Positions 30,666-39,834 of a stretch of DNA of 45,641 nucleotides are shown here, piece after piece (the stretch's first letter is position 1; every line of letters starts with the position of its first letter). A model generated the notes under the pieces. It had not been told where the DNA came from. It ran no database searches and saw nothing but the letters and a program-made list of their open reading frames with translations. A program made the position numbers and the translations under genes. Source of the DNA: a virus; IMG/VR virus record IMGVR_UViG_3300048919_000305, positions 1 through 45,641 of that record; one strand, written 5' to 3'.

Positions 30666-31055
30666 CTATGCGGGTTGATATTGGTAATCGATGGAGACCC
30701 CGAGCATGTAAGGCGAGCCATCGCCATCGGTGAGTTCCTCGGGGGGGCTGGCCTCGATGAGTTCAAGCCGCCCAGCGGGGTCGACCTGCGCCATGAGAGC
30801 CGGGAGATCAAGCGCGATTTGCGTGAGGATTGGCACATCACCGACACCGCCCGCGCCGACATAGACAAGCGAGAACGTGCCGCGCTCGATCTCACTGCAA
30901 AACGTGAGCGAATCGGTGCGCGCGTTATCAAATTCGAGGGTTAGCCAGATGGCGTCGGACGGATCAACCGCCTTGTTGATCGAGTCATGAAACGGGACCG
31001 TGCTGACTTCCGTAATCCACTGGCGCACGCGTTGGCGAACGTAGAGAGAGGACAT
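30666..31055 (-). CDS. Tail terminator/head-tail joining protein
   Basis: The 129-residue protein begins MSSLYVRQRVRQWITEV and has alternating strands (IWLTLEF, TFSLVYVGAGG). Its position before the tube gene and its size match lambda U-type tail terminators, which cap the tube and join it to the head. The family assignment is by gene order. Confidence 0.65.
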   Translation of the reverse strand: MSSLYVRQRVRQWITEVSTVPFHDSINKAVDPSDAIWLTLEFDNARTDSLTFCSEIERGTFSLVYVGAGGVGDVPILTQIALDLPALMAQVDPAGRLELIEASPPEELTDGDGSPYMLGVSIDYQYQPA

Positions 31056-31385
31056 TTATTTCCCCCTTACGATCATGTGAAAGCCACACACGACGCCGGC
31101 CACAAGCACGTCATGCACTACCTGTACTTGCATGCTCTTGCCGGCAATAGCGAGCGTGTCAAATTTCACGGGGCGCACCGGCAGCGCATCGGCCAGTACG
31201 TCGACGTACATCGCCTCGGCGCCGTAGGCATTCACGATGGCGTCGTCGCGCGGGCTCACCATTTGCACGAGCGCCCGGATCGTGCGCGGCGTGGCAGGCG
31301 TGGCGAGCGCGGTGTACGTGACCGAGGAACCGAGCACGGCAATTGCCTGCGCGAGTTGCTGGCGGGTATCGAGTGCCGCGTCCAT
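31056..31385 (-). CDS. Head-tail joining/closure protein
   Basis: A 109-residue protein starting MDAALDTRQQLAQAIAVLG. The ATG at 31385 follows the stop of the upstream gene closely; the longer frame to 31499 runs into the adaptor gene and is rejected. It is beta-rich (VTYTALATPATPRTIRALVQM) and resembles HK97-type head closure proteins in size and order. Confidence 0.6.
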   Translation of the reverse strand: MDAALDTRQQLAQAIAVLGSSVTYTALATPATPRTIRALVQMVSPRDDAIVNAYGAEAMYVDVLADALPVRPVKFDTLAIAGKSMQVQVVHDVLVAGVVCGFHMIVRGK

Positions 31386-31386
31386 G

Positions 31387-32007
31387 TCAGCCGGCCCCGA
31401 TAACCGAATGCCAGCGATAACGGTCAAACACCGCCACGGCCGTGAGCGGAATAATCCCGTACGCCTCGATAGCATCGCCGCCACCCGATGAGGCGCCATC
31501 GGTCACGTATTCCATGCGTACACCGTTGATCGTGAACGCCTTTACCGTGCCCGCACCGCCCGAGGATGTGCCCGCCGTCGCGCCCCATCCGGGCGTTGCG
31601 TACCACACCGCGTCGAACGTGGCCCACAGCGCAAATTCGAGATCGGCCGGCAACGTGAGCGTCGAGTAACCGCCCGTCCACGCCACGGTGACATAGCGCG
31701 CAGCGAACCCGCCATGCACGACGCCGGTTTCCTTTTGCAGCGTGTAGGTCGAGGGATCGAGCACCGCCCCGGTGTCGTTATTCGTGATGCTCGTGAGCGC
31801 CGACACGGGATAGCGGCGCAGCAAGAGTCGGCGCGTGTGCATGTCCGCGTATTGCACGGTCTCGGCTTTCTCGATCAGGCCCCGGTCGGTGTAACTCTCG
31901 GCCAGCGCCATAGCGGCGGCCATGGCCTGCGTGAGTTGCGGGTCTTTCGAAATGTCACCCACCGGCAAGCCGATCCGCGCGCGGGCCGTGGCAATGTCCC
32001 AAGTCAT
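31387..32007 (-). CDS. Head-tail adaptor (gp6-like)
   Basis: The 206-residue protein starts [18 protein letters not shown] with AAAGGGG before the ATG. The first 90 residues have the pattern of the DNA-packaging/adaptor family (helical ALAESYTDRGLIE, then LLLRRYPVSALTSI). The second half contains a glycine-rich stretch (GTSSGGAGTVKA) and a strand-rich end. Such adaptors bind the portal ring and close the head. Confidence 0.75.
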   Translation of the reverse strand: MTWDIATARARIGLPVGDISKDPQLTQAMAAAMALAESYTDRGLIEKAETVQYADMHTRRLLLRRYPVSALTSITNNDTGAVLDPSTYTLQKETGVVHGGFAARYVTVAWTGGYSTLTLPADLEFALWATFDAVWYATPGWGATAGTSSGGAGTVKAFTINGVRMEYVTDGASSGGGDAIEAYGIIPLTAVAVFDRYRWHSVIGAG

Positions 32008-32186
32008 TGCGCCCCCCTTTGCTCGGCCGCCTCGGTGAGCGTTAGGGTGATGTGACAGAACGCGACGCACGCCGGTTGCCACGCGCCCCGGATCAATGCG
32101 CCGTGGCCTGTCGTGCCGCACCCCCCGGTCAGCAGGGCGAGCAACAGCAGCGCCGCGAGGCGGGCCAGATCGAGGTCAATCATCAT
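32004..32186 (-). CDS. Small lipoprotein-like or membrane protein
   Basis: A 60-residue protein starting [27 protein letters not shown]. It has a hydrophobic signal-like helix and a lipobox-like LLTGGC (the -3 position is T rather than L/V/I, so the match is imperfect). The stop overlaps the adaptor start by ATGA. A lipoprotein inside the head operon is odd; Rz1-like lipoproteins have a similar size but normally lie with lysis genes. The function is unknown. Confidence 0.55.
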   Translation of the reverse strand: MMIDLDLARLAALLLLALLTGGCGTTGHGALIRGAWQPACVAFCHITLTLTEAAEQRGAQ

Positions 32187-34261
32187 GTGTCCCCCTGCGC
32201 GCCGAGCGCGTGGAAACGCAGCGCGGCCGGGTCCGCATAGGGGCGGCCGATTGCGGCTTGATTACGGGCCACGAACGTGAGCGCGGCCGAGGTGCGGCCC
32301 GTCTCGAAAATGGCGAAATCCTCTGAGGCCGAGGCAATCACGAGGGTTTGAGGTAGCACCGCGAAACCGGCCGAGAGCGTGTAATGCCCCGCGCTATCGC
32401 GCACGAGCGAGGTGAACCCTTGGAGCGCGGACACCGTGAGCACGCCGCCCGCAATCGTGGCAAGCGCGTAGCCGCGCCGGACGGTCATGCTCGGGGGCAG
32501 TACCGCGTCGGCGCCTGTAGCGCCCTCAGGGCCTTGCGGGCCGTCTGGCCCCTGTGGCCCCTCAGGGCCAGTCGCGCCCGTGGCGCCTGTGGCCCCTGTC
32601 GGGCCTGCGTCGCCCTGCGGGCCAGCAGGGCCAGCCGGCGCGGTGAATTCGGACCAGTGCGTGAGATCGGCCGAGGGTGGCGTCGTGCTCGTGTACGGCG
32701 CGCCATCGGTGAGGATGTACATCGAGACCACGCCCTCGCCGTTGTCGGCAAAAACGTAATCGTTCGGATCGTATGTGGTGCCGCTCACCCAATCGCCGCG
32801 ATTGTTCAGACCCGTCCCGGGGGAGCCTTGCGGGCCGGTGGCGCCAGTCGGGCCAGCCGGCCCCATAGGCCCGGCAGGGCCATTAGCGCCGGCCACACCG
32901 GGCGATCCTGTGGCACCCGTGGCACCCGTAGCACCCCGGGCGCCCGTAGCGCCTGCGGGGCCTGTAGGCCCTTGCGGCCCTTCTGGCCCGGGCGGGCCTT
33001 GCGGGCCAGTGCCGCCGCCGCCGCCCGAATCGCCGCCGCCGCCCCATTTCGCCAACAGGCGCCACGCCTCATTGCCGGCCAGCGGGTTAAAGGGCGTGCC
33101 CCCCGGGGCGGTGCCATCGGATGGCCGGCGCGCGAGGTAGAGCGCCGTGCCGTAAATCACCACATCGCCCACGGCATAGGCCACGCCCGATTGCCAGATG
33201 CCCCGGAAAAAGCGCAAGGGCGTGGCGGCCTCGTCCTCGGGCACGAACAGGCCGTCGACCATGGCCCGGCATACGCCCGATACCTCGGCCTCGATCTCGG
33301 CCCGATCCTGCGCGGCCAGATCGCGCATGACTTCCATTGCGGCCGTGAGAACCGGAGCCAGGTCGACCGTGTGCGGGATCATTTCGCCCGTACCATCGCG
33401 CATCACCACCGCCAGCACCGAGCCGCGCAATTCCATCGCTTCGAGCGTGGCCCCATCGGTGCCGTCCCGGCCATCGCGCCCGGCCGCGCCCGGCTCGCCC
33501 GGGGCGCCGCGCAGCGTGCCGAGCAATTGCCGTTGCCGGCCGCCATGCATCACCATGAGCGAGCGCTCGCGGACGAACAAATCGCCCTCATCGTATTCGC
33601 GGCCCTCGCACCATGCGGGCGCGATGCGGAAACCGGCCGTCCCCACGCGCGCCCACTTTTCCGAGTGGCCGGGCTCTGCGTCGGTGTCGTCGAGCGCTTC
33701 GAAATATTGGCCGATGTTGTGCTGTACCCGCTCGCCCTTGAGGTAGGCGGCGCCAGCCACATAACGCGGCGTGTTGATGCCGAGGCCGTCGCGCCCCGGC
33801 AAGCCCGCCTCCCCGTCTACCCCGTCCCGGCCATCCTTGCCAGCGGCGCCGGGAATGCCGTCCTTGCCATCGCGGCCAGCCGGGCCGGGCGCGCCGTCCT
33901 TGCCGTCTGCACCGGGAATGCCCGGGGCGCCGTTGAAACCGTGCCGGCCATCCTTGCCCGGCTCGCCGCGTTCGCCTTTCTCGCCTTTCTCGCCGCGTTC
34001 GCCCGGCATACCGTCCTTGCCGTCGCGCCCGTTGCGGCCATCCTTGCCGTCTTTGCCGTTGATGCCGCGCGCGCCCTCGATCCCGTCCCGGCCATCCTTG
34101 CCGGGCAAACCCTGCGGGCCGGGCACCAGCTTGCGGGCGCGCTCGGCTTCGAGGCCCTCGCGGAGTTCGCGCAGCAACGGGGACAGGGCGACGCCAATCC
34201 CCTCGGCCAGCAATTCGGCTGTAGCCGCCGCGAGGATTTCGGGACGGGCCGGCGCATTCAT
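32183..34261 (-). CDS. Collagen-like repeat protein with Trp-rich beta modules
   Basis: The 692-residue protein has two long Gly-X-Y collagen-like blocks, one near 45-165 ([11 protein letters not shown] type) and one near 415-510 ([10 protein letters not shown] type), and shorter ones near 265-280 and 545-590. Between them are Trp-containing modules that resemble CBM5/12-like carbohydrate-binding folds ([20 protein letters not shown], and the [20 protein letters not shown] type). The C-terminal 100 residues are beta-rich. Phage collagen-like proteins form trimeric fibres or head/tail decorations. Its place between portal and adaptor is unusual for a fibre and suggests a neck or whisker part or head fibre. 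Confidence 0.7.
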   Translation of the reverse strand: MNAPARPEILAAATAELLAEGIGVALSPLLRELREGLEAERARKLVPGPQGLPGKDGRDGIEGARGINGKDGKDGRNGRDGKDGMPGERGEKGEKGERGEPGKDGRHGFNGAPGIPGADGKDGAPGPAGRDGKDGIPGAAGKDGRDGVDGEAGLPGRDGLGINTPRYVAGAAYLKGERVQHNIGQYFEALDDTDAEPGHSEKWARVGTAGFRIAPAWCEGREYDEGDLFVRERSLMVMHGGRQRQLLGTLRGAPGEPGAAGRDGRDGTDGATLEAMELRGSVLAVVMRDGTGEMIPHTVDLAPVLTAAMEVMRDLAAQDRAEIEAEVSGVCRAMVDGLFVPEDEAATPLRFFRGIWQSGVAYAVGDVVIYGTALYLARRPSDGTAPGGTPFNPLAGNEAWRLLAKWGGGGDSGGGGGTGPQGPPGPEGPQGPTGPAGATGARGATGATGATGSPGVAGANGPAGPMGPAGPTGATGPQGSPGTGLNNRGDWVSGTTYDPNDYVFADNGEGVVSMYILTDGAPYTSTTPPSADLTHWSEFTAPAGPAGPQGDAGPTGATGATGATGPEGPQGPDGPQGPEGATGADAVLPPSMTVRRGYALATIAGGVLTVSALQGFTSLVRDSAGHYTLSAGFAVLPQTLVIASASEDFAIFETGRTSAALTFVARNQAAIGRPYADPAALRFHALGAQGDT

Positions 34262-35664
34262 GGCGTAAGGTTCCGCGCGATGAGGCCCGCGATTGCTTGC
34301 ACAGCGGCCCGCGTGTCGTCGGCCTGCCCCTCATCGGCGGGGGCGGCAGGGGTGTCGCCCTCGGCGGGCGCGGCGGCGGCGGGGGTCGAGCTGGTCGACG
34401 CGGCCGGATCGGGCGCCGGGGTGCCGAGGGGTTGAATCTGCGCCTGCGCGTAGAGCCTATCCCCATCGGGTACAGGTGACAGGCCCTCAGCCGTGCGGGC
34501 CTCGTTGGGCATCATGAGCGCGCCCTGAATGGCTTTCGTGTAGCCCTCGATACGTTTTTCGAAATCGGCGCGCAGCAGCGCGGCGGTGTTGAGTTCGCAG
34601 TAGTCGCGCGGGCCGAAGCCAAACAGGGCGTTGAGCGATTGCTCGATGTTTTCGAGTTGCGCGCCGAGCGACACCGATAGCCAATGCTGAATCAGTTGCT
34701 CGGTGTTTTGCAGCGTGGCATGCGAGAGGTCGCCAATCACCGGCAGGGGCACGCCGTACACCCGGGCAATGTCTTCAATCGAGAGGCGCTGCGCCTCGAT
34801 CAATTGCGCATCCTGCGACGTGATCGTGAGGGGCTGAAACTTGAGCCCGCCCGCCACAATGCCAATCCCGCCTTGATTGACGTCCGTGCTCTGTTCCTTC
34901 CACGCTTCGCGCAGTTGGGCAAGTTGCACCTTGGTGAGTGCTTGCTCGGTCGAGAGAATCCCCGAGGGGCGCGACATGCGCGTAAAGAAAGCGAGTTGCG
35001 AGCCCGACAGGGAGACATTCACGCCGGCCGCCATCATCGCCGCCGCTAGGTCGGTCTCACCGATGAGCGGATGCCGGGGGCAATTGGCCCTCAGGTGCAA
35101 CACGTCGCGCGCCGGGACGATCCAGTCGGTGTATTCCGGCAGCATCGGGTTAGGGCCGATGGCATAAAAGATTTCGCCATCAGGGGTCACCAGCGGGGAG
35201 GTCGACCGCATCGGCATGCGGTGTAGTTCGGTGATTTCGTTCCGATCATTGCGGAACGCCACCGCGAACGATTCGCCCTCGAAACCCATCCCCGCCGTCG
35301 CGTTGAGGATGAATTGCGGCCACGTCTCGTAAGCGTTTGGCGAGCGGAAAATCCGCGAGGCCGCGCTCGTTGTCACCACCGAGACGGTCCCCGTGGGGCT
35401 CACCGTCTTGTGTGTCGGGTAGCACTGCGAGATAGCGCGGGCGCTCGCCATGACAGCGGCATAGGCGGCCGGGATTGCGCGGCCATTCACCGCGCCGTTT
35501 TTGAGGTTGCGTTGCCACCCATCCTCAATGCGCCCGAGGGGATACCAGCCCCCTAACTCGCCCATCCCAAAGAACGGGCCGCGCCATGAGCCCTCAAGCC
35601 CATCCCACCAGCCTTTGACGACGCCGCGAGCGCGGCGGATTGGCACGAGCGCGCGCGCGGCCAT
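34258..35664 (-). CDS. Portal protein (HK97 family)
   Basis: The 468-residue protein has the HK97-type portal pattern: the N-terminal basic start, [16 protein letters not shown], a [17 protein letters not shown] segment and the conserved long helix region ([25 protein letters not shown]-like). The C-terminal 60 residues are proline/alanine-rich. The portal ring is the DNA entry channel and head-tail joint. Its order with capsid and protease follows the HK97 model, except for two Ig-like genes between capsid and portal. The ATGA overlap couples it to the collagen-like gene. Confidence 0.9.
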   Translation of the reverse strand: MAARALVPIRRARGVVKGWWDGLEGSWRGPFFGMGELGGWYPLGRIEDGWQRNLKNGAVNGRAIPAAYAAVMASARAISQCYPTHKTVSPTGTVSVVTTSAASRIFRSPNAYETWPQFILNATAGMGFEGESFAVAFRNDRNEITELHRMPMRSTSPLVTPDGEIFYAIGPNPMLPEYTDWIVPARDVLHLRANCPRHPLIGETDLAAAMMAAGVNVSLSGSQLAFFTRMSRPSGILSTEQALTKVQLAQLREAWKEQSTDVNQGGIGIVAGGLKFQPLTITSQDAQLIEAQRLSIEDIARVYGVPLPVIGDLSHATLQNTEQLIQHWLSVSLGAQLENIEQSLNALFGFGPRDYCELNTAALLRADFEKRIEGYTKAIQGALMMPNEARTAEGLSPVPDGDRLYAQAQIQPLGTPAPDPAASTSSTPAAAAPAEGDTPAAPADEGQADDTRAAVQAIAGLIARNLTP

Positions 35665-35668
35665 GGCG

Positions 35669-36241
35669 TTATGCGCCCGGGGCCGTGAACGTGATCGACG
35701 CGCTTGCCGTGTGCGCCGCGTTCAGGATCGAGCCGTAAATGAGATCCGAGCCGGCGCGCGTGTCGGTTACGTCCACCGTGACAACGCCCTGTGCATCCGA
35801 GTACCCCGAGGGCGCGGAGAGCGTGGGCATCCCCATTACGGGGGAGAGCGAGACGAGCACGCCCGGCGCCGGGGTTCCGTCCTTGGTGACTGTGAATGAG
35901 AGCGCCGAGGTACTGGCGCCATCGGCGGGAACGCTATCCGGGGCCGCCGCGCCAGCAATTGCAAACGTGGCGTAAAGCGCCTGCATTTGCGGGCTGTTCG
36001 GCGTGTCGATGATCTCGGGCAGCGGGTACACCGTGGCCGGATCGAAGCCGATCCCATCGGCCACGAGGCCGTCCACGTCAGCCGTGAGCACCTGAACAAA
36101 ACCCGTGAGCCACCCGGCGCGCGCATCGGCGCGAATCACCCACAGCGGGACACGGGCGTTAGGATCGTCCTCGGCCGGCGCGGCGGATGCGCCCGGATCA
36201 ACCGGCTCGTCAGCCATCAGCGGAAATTTGCGAGTGAGCAT
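35669..36241 (-). CDS. Ig-like head decoration protein 2
   Basis: The 190-residue protein has an N-terminal domain (PLWVIRADARAGWLTGFVQV, then VYPLPEIIDT) and a C-terminal Ig-like domain of the invasin/Big_1 type (about 105-185: FTVTKDGTPAPGVLVSLS, then SDAQGVVTVDVTD). It is clearly a paralogue of the protein at 36251-36874. Phage Ig-like domains usually decorate the capsid surface and may bind carbohydrate or host cells. The ribosome binding site AAGGGG overlaps the upstream gene's stop. Confidence 0.7.
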   Translation of the reverse strand: MLTRKFPLMADEPVDPGASAAPAEDDPNARVPLWVIRADARAGWLTGFVQVLTADVDGLVADGIGFDPATVYPLPEIIDTPNSPQMQALYATFAIAGAAAPDSVPADGASTSALSFTVTKDGTPAPGVLVSLSPVMGMPTLSAPSGYSDAQGVVTVDVTDTRAGSDLIYGSILNAAHTASASITFTAPGA

Positions 36242-36250
36242 GCTTTCCCC

Positions 36251-36874
36251 TTAAGGCGCGGGCGCTGGCGTGGGGGCCGGCGGTGCGGTGAACGTGACAG
36301 GCACGAGCGCGGTTTTGATGATCCCCGGCAGTGCGGCGGTGACAGTCGTCGTCTCGGCCACGGTATCGGTAACAGTCACCGATGCCGTGCCATCGGCGCC
36401 AGTCGTGGCGCTCGATGCCGAGAGTTCGGCCGTTGCCTTGTCAGCGAGGAACGTGAGCGGAACGCCCGCCATCGGTTCGCCGTTGCGCTTGAGCGTGTAC
36501 GTAACCGTCGAGGCCGTGGCGCCATCGGCTACGACGCTCGTGGGCGCAGCGATGCCGGTGAGCGCGAGCGAGGCGAGGATTTTTTTGAGGAAAGCGACCT
36601 GCGTGGTGTCCTCGATGACTGGCAGCGGGTACACCACGTACGGGTCGACCGCGTTGCCATCGGCCACGATGCCGGCCACATCGGTGAGCAGCACCGAGAC
36701 ATAGCCAAGCGCCCAATCGGCGCGGGCATCGCCTTTGATGACCCACAGCGTTTGGTAATCGGCGGGAACCGGGTATGCCACGCTCAGGGGCGCGACGTCC
36801 GCGCCATCGGGCACGGGAGGCGGTTCCGGTTCGCCAGCCGCCGAGGCGGCCGAGTATTTCGATTTGGTAGCCAT
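36251..36874 (-). CDS. Ig-like head decoration protein 1
   Basis: The 207-residue protein starts MATKSKYSAASAAGEPEPP after AAGAGGGGGAAACC. It has the same N-terminal domain as its neighbour (TLWVIKGDARADWALGYVSV, VYPLPVIEDT) and a Big_1-type Ig-like domain (about 115-200: YTLKRNGEPMAGVPLTFL, then GADGTASVTVTD). It lies directly after the capsid gene. It is likely a decoration or outer capsid protein. Confidence 0.7.
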   Translation of the reverse strand: MATKSKYSAASAAGEPEPPPVPDGADVAPLSVAYPVPADYQTLWVIKGDARADWALGYVSVLLTDVAGIVADGNAVDPYVVYPLPVIEDTTQVAFLKKILASLALTGIAAPTSVVADGATASTVTYTLKRNGEPMAGVPLTFLADKATAELSASSATTGADGTASVTVTDTVAETTTVTAALPGIIKTALVPVTFTAPPAPTPAPAP

Positions 36875-36892
36875 GGTTTCCCCCTCTTGGTT

Positions 36893-36933
36893 AAAAAGCC
36901 CCGAGGGGGGAAGACCGACAAAATGCCCCTCGG
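36893..36933 (-). terminator. Intrinsic terminator after capsid gene
   Basis: On the minus strand CCGAGGGG pairs with CCCCTCGG across a 17-base loop, followed by GGCTTTTT. It lies between the capsid stop and the Ig-like gene and is probably partial, so that capsid transcripts exceed those of downstream genes. Confidence 0.7.
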
Positions 36934-36961
36934 AGTAATCGCACACTTGAGAGAAACCGCG

Positions 36962-38440
36962 TTACCAAGCGACGCCCGTGATCGTTTGCACCGCGCCGTC
37001 CCGCAGACGCAGCCAATCGACAGACCACACCGAGCGCAGCGCACCGCTATACGTCTGGAACAGCGAGCGCACCGGATGCGCCACGACAGGCGTCCCCGCG
37101 TTGTCCACAATGGGAAGCGGCGTAGTGTCTTCCTCGTGAATCGTGGCCTGCGTCGAGCCCTCGAATTCCGGCGCACCGCCCGCGAAAGCGATCTCGGCCG
37201 CGTCGATCAGGTACACCGTATCGGCCGCAACCGTGATCGAGGTAACGACAGGCACGCCCACGAGTTGACCGTTTGCCAGTTCGGGGAATTGCAGCGCCCC
37301 GGTGGCGGTGAGCATCATCGAGAGCGCGATAGCGTTGGCGGGATTCATCACCCACACCGGACGACGACCGAGGCCCTGCCCGTACATCGAGGCCAGACGC
37401 GCTTTCAGATCGGCCGTGATCGCGGCAGGCGTGGCGCCCGTCGAAACTGCCGTGTTGCCGGCGCCGATTGCATTGGTGATGCCGGCCGGGCTCTTGTCCG
37501 TCACCACCGCGTCCGCGCTCAAAAACTTCGTGTCGAGCATGATTGCGGTGTCTTCAAGCATGGCCTGCCGAATGACCGCCTCAATGCTCGGGGTGGAACG
37601 GCGCAAGAGTTCCATCGTAAAAGTCCCGATGACCCCGCACGAGTACGGGCGCAGCGTGGCCGATTGCAGCGTGATTGCACCCACGCGAATCGGGTCGCCC
37701 TCTTTGCGCCAGCCCGCCGCAAGGTTCGGATTCGTAAGCGTCGGATTCGGCTTGCGCATCGGCACCACGAGGGAGGCGTAGCCGTCGAACGTGAAGCGTT
37801 GCAGCGGCAGGCGCGGAATTACCGATTCCGGCGCGAGCCATTCCATAAACGCTTCATAGCCCTGCCGCGTGAGTTCCTGCGCCCACCCGGCAACGTTGGT
37901 CATGGCCGGATTCTGCGCAGCCTTGACCACCATCTCCATAACCGCTTTGGTGTTGGCGTCGTCGTTGTAGCGCTCGCGCAGAATCTCGTACGGGCTCTTT
38001 GCCTTGAGATGCGCCTCGCCCGCGATGATGGCCGCGCGGATGATGTAGTCGGCGGGGTTTGACAGGGTGCGGCGCACTTGCCCCGGCGCGGCACGCGTAC
38101 CGGCCAGCGGCAGGCGGCGCGCGCCCTTGTTGGCCTTGTCCTTATCGGGATCGGTATCGGGGTCGTCTTCACCCTCGCCCGGGCCATTGTTGCCGGGGCC
38201 GCCCGTGGTGAGCGATTCGCCCACCGGGCGGGCCGAACGGGCGAGCGCGGCCTCGGCGCGCTTGAGGCTTTCCAGCCCGGCCGCCTCGCGCTCGATGCGC
38301 TCGGAGAGTTCGTCAATCTCAGCCATGACTGCAACGGAATCGCAATCCTCGGCTTCGAGCTTCTTTGTTGCCGCATCGAGTTGATCCTTGTACTCGATCA
38401 GGTTCTTTTCGGCGGCCTTGATCTTTTCAGCGAGATTCAT
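36962..38440 (-). CDS. Major capsid protein with N-terminal scaffold (HK97 fold)
   Basis: The 492-residue protein has a 65-residue coiled-coil start (AEKIKAAEKNLIEYKDQLD, ELSERIEREAAGLESL), an acidic/proline linker (GEGEDDPDTDPDKDK, about 86-100), then the HK97-fold body. This is the standard delta-domain scaffold arrangement, removed by the prohead protease near residue 105-115. HK97 capsid segments are visible (PMRKPNPTLTNPNLAAGW, WVMNPANAIALSMM, GVPVVTSITVAADT). It makes the icosahedral shell. The stop of the protease gene overlaps its start. Confidence 0.9.
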   Translation of the reverse strand: MNLAEKIKAAEKNLIEYKDQLDAATKKLEAEDCDSVAVMAEIDELSERIEREAAGLESLKRAEAALARSARPVGESLTTGGPGNNGPGEGEDDPDTDPDKDKANKGARRLPLAGTRAAPGQVRRTLSNPADYIIRAAIIAGEAHLKAKSPYEILRERYNDDANTKAVMEMVVKAAQNPAMTNVAGWAQELTRQGYEAFMEWLAPESVIPRLPLQRFTFDGYASLVVPMRKPNPTLTNPNLAAGWRKEGDPIRVGAITLQSATLRPYSCGVIGTFTMELLRRSTPSIEAVIRQAMLEDTAIMLDTKFLSADAVVTDKSPAGITNAIGAGNTAVSTGATPAAITADLKARLASMYGQGLGRRPVWVMNPANAIALSMMLTATGALQFPELANGQLVGVPVVTSITVAADTVYLIDAAEIAFAGGAPEFEGSTQATIHEEDTTPLPIVDNAGTPVVAHPVRSLFQTYSGALRSVWSVDWLRLRDGAVQTITGVAW

Positions 38441-39036
38441 TTGTAGGCACTCCCAAGCGCGGCGCGCGCGCGTTTCAGCGCGGCATCAGCGCGCTTACGT
38501 GATTCGGAAACACGGGGGTCGGCCAGCGGGCCGTCAAAGGCGAAAACAGCTTTCAGTTCCCGCTCTTTGCCGCCGAGGGATTTGGCGAGCGCGAGCGCGT
38601 TGGCATTGGCGGGAACAGAGACGAGCGAACCCTCTAACAGTTCGCTTTTCGTGAATGTGTAGCCGAGCACGCGCTCGTTTTGATCGAGGCGCAATTCGCG
38701 GGCGAGCGGTTTGAAGCCCACCGACACCGCGCGCAAGATTCGTTGCTCAACGAGGCCGCGCAGCATGTCAATAAACGAGGATGTGCCGCGCTCTGCGAAA
38801 TCGAGGCGGCCTGTCAGCTTGCCGCCCTTCACGCCGACATTGACCCACGTGCCAATTGGGCGTTCGTGATCGTGAGCCCATAGCGCAATCGGGTTGCGCG
38901 TGAATGCGGCCAGTTCCCAATTTTGCCGAACGATGTCACCCGCCCGGTCGACGTCCTCAGTCGAGAGGATGAATTCGAAGGGATCGCCGCTACTTTGCTG
39001 GCCGGTTTTCAGGACGGTTTGCATCGCGTTGCCCAT
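38437..39036 (-). CDS. HK97-family prohead protease
   Basis: The 199-residue protein has the U35-type protease motifs: H55 in LWAHDHERPIG and S105 in RAVSVGFKP, then LLEGSLVSVPANANALA. It cuts the scaffold part of the capsid protein during head maturation. Starts at 39036 or 39024 are both possible and neither has a strong ribosome binding site; the longer is given. It is coupled to the capsid gene by ATGA. Confidence 0.9.
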   Translation of the reverse strand: MGNAMQTVLKTGQQSSGDPFEFILSTEDVDRAGDIVRQNWELAAFTRNPIALWAHDHERPIGTWVNVGVKGGKLTGRLDFAERGTSSFIDMLRGLVEQRILRAVSVGFKPLARELRLDQNERVLGYTFTKSELLEGSLVSVPANANALALAKSLGGKERELKAVFAFDGPLADPRVSESRKRADAALKRARAALGSAYK

Positions 39037-39126
39037 GAGTTGGGGAACGCGAGGCCGGTAATTGTCCGTTGCTCGCTTTTTCCTGTTGCGTTAATCCGCG
39101 TTCGTTGGGGGGTGGCCTCTTACGGG

Positions 39127-39606
39127 TCATGCTTCCCCCAACATCGCGCCGGCAAGGTAAGCCATCGCGGCGGCCTCGCCTACATGAAACTGTGTATGAC
39201 AGCGCTGACAGAGCCAGCGCACGTCAAGCGGGCGCGCATAGTCATCGTGATGACCGTGCGTGTTGCCGTTCCCGCATACCTCGCATGCCTCGCGTTCAAT
39301 CCGGCCAGCGCTTACCGCTTGCGCCAATAGGCGGCGCGCAGCGTGGCGCAACGGATGCCGAGAGCGGTGGCGCCGGTTGCGCGCATTGGATGCGGCGCGG
39401 CCCTGTGCCGACTGCCCTTGTGCGAGTTTCTTTGCGTACGTAACCGCCGTGGCCCCGGAACGGGGGCGCAGCTTTACGCATTCTTTGCAGCGCCAGTCGC
39501 GCCCATCCGCCTCGGCCTTGCTCGCGTAGAAATCTGACGCCAGTTTCACTACCCCGCATTTGGGGCAGCGTTTCGGCCATGAGAGGTCGAGCGCGGCGGC
39601 TTGCAT
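39127..39606 (-). CDS. HNH-like zinc protein (second HNH)
   Basis: The 159-residue protein starts with a zinc ribbon (CPKC at C14/C17, WRCKEC at C40/C43). Its second half contains CEVC (C108/C111), HGHHDDY near 118-123, and WLCQRCHTQFH (C133/C136/H137/H141). This HHDDY-x-x-PLDVRWLC-x-x-C form is common in phage HNH-like proteins, where DNA cutting has rarely been tested. It sits upstream of the prohead protease, next to the divergent cassette, and could be a homing-type or packaging-associated nuclease. Confidence 0.75.
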   Translation of the reverse strand: MQAAALDLSWPKRCPKCGVVKLASDFYASKAEADGRDWRCKECVKLRPRSGATAVTYAKKLAQGQSAQGRAASNARNRRHRSRHPLRHAARRLLAQAVSAGRIEREACEVCGNGNTHGHHDDYARPLDVRWLCQRCHTQFHVGEAAAMAYLAGAMLGEA

Positions 39607-39706
39607 TTCGAGCGTGTGGATTTTGGATTACCGCGATTCTAGGCGGCCTGCGCGGCGCCTAGGCTGACGAAAATATGAAAGTGGCCCGGGAATCTCTTGT
39701 TGTGAA

Positions 39707-39758
39707 TATGACGCCGTGACATAAAAATTTCTTGCTGTTGTTATGTCACGGTGTCATA
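39707..39758. promoter_or_regulatory. 18-bp inverted repeat, operator-like
   Basis: TATGACGCCGTGACATAA and TTATGTCACGGTGTCATA are inverted copies (17 of 18 pairs) separated by 16 bases. Each arm also holds two TGTCA-like pentamers. The site overlaps a putative promoter for the plus-strand cassette, as an operator would. Confidence 0.75.
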
Positions 39759-39760
39759 CT
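39732..39760 (+). promoter_or_regulatory. Candidate promoter of plus-strand cassette
   Basis: TTGCTG at 39732 and CATACT at 39755 are 17 bases apart. The -10 box lies inside the right arm of the operator-like repeat, so a bound repressor would block RNA polymerase. The first gene starts 75 bases downstream. Confidence 0.5.
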
Positions 39761-39834
39761 GTGGTCTCAGTAGCAAGCAACGTAACCCCGCAGCGCGAAG
39801 CGCCGCACCACCGCCAGAAAAGGAAACGCACACC

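Noticed and set aside
32500-34120. Possible CRISPR or minisatellite-like repeats
   Set aside because: The repeats are codon repeats for Gly-X-Y in the collagen-like protein, with no constant spacer pattern.
32384-34435. 683-residue open frame on the plus strand
   Set aside because: It is the exact antisense of the collagen-like gene. The repeated Gly-X-Y codons keep the opposite frame open; composition is Arg/Ala/Pro-rich and no ribosome binding site is present.
35987-38062. 691-residue open frame on the plus strand
   Set aside because: It lies antisense to the capsid and Ig-like genes, with an arginine/histidine-rich composition typical of GC-rich shadow frames.
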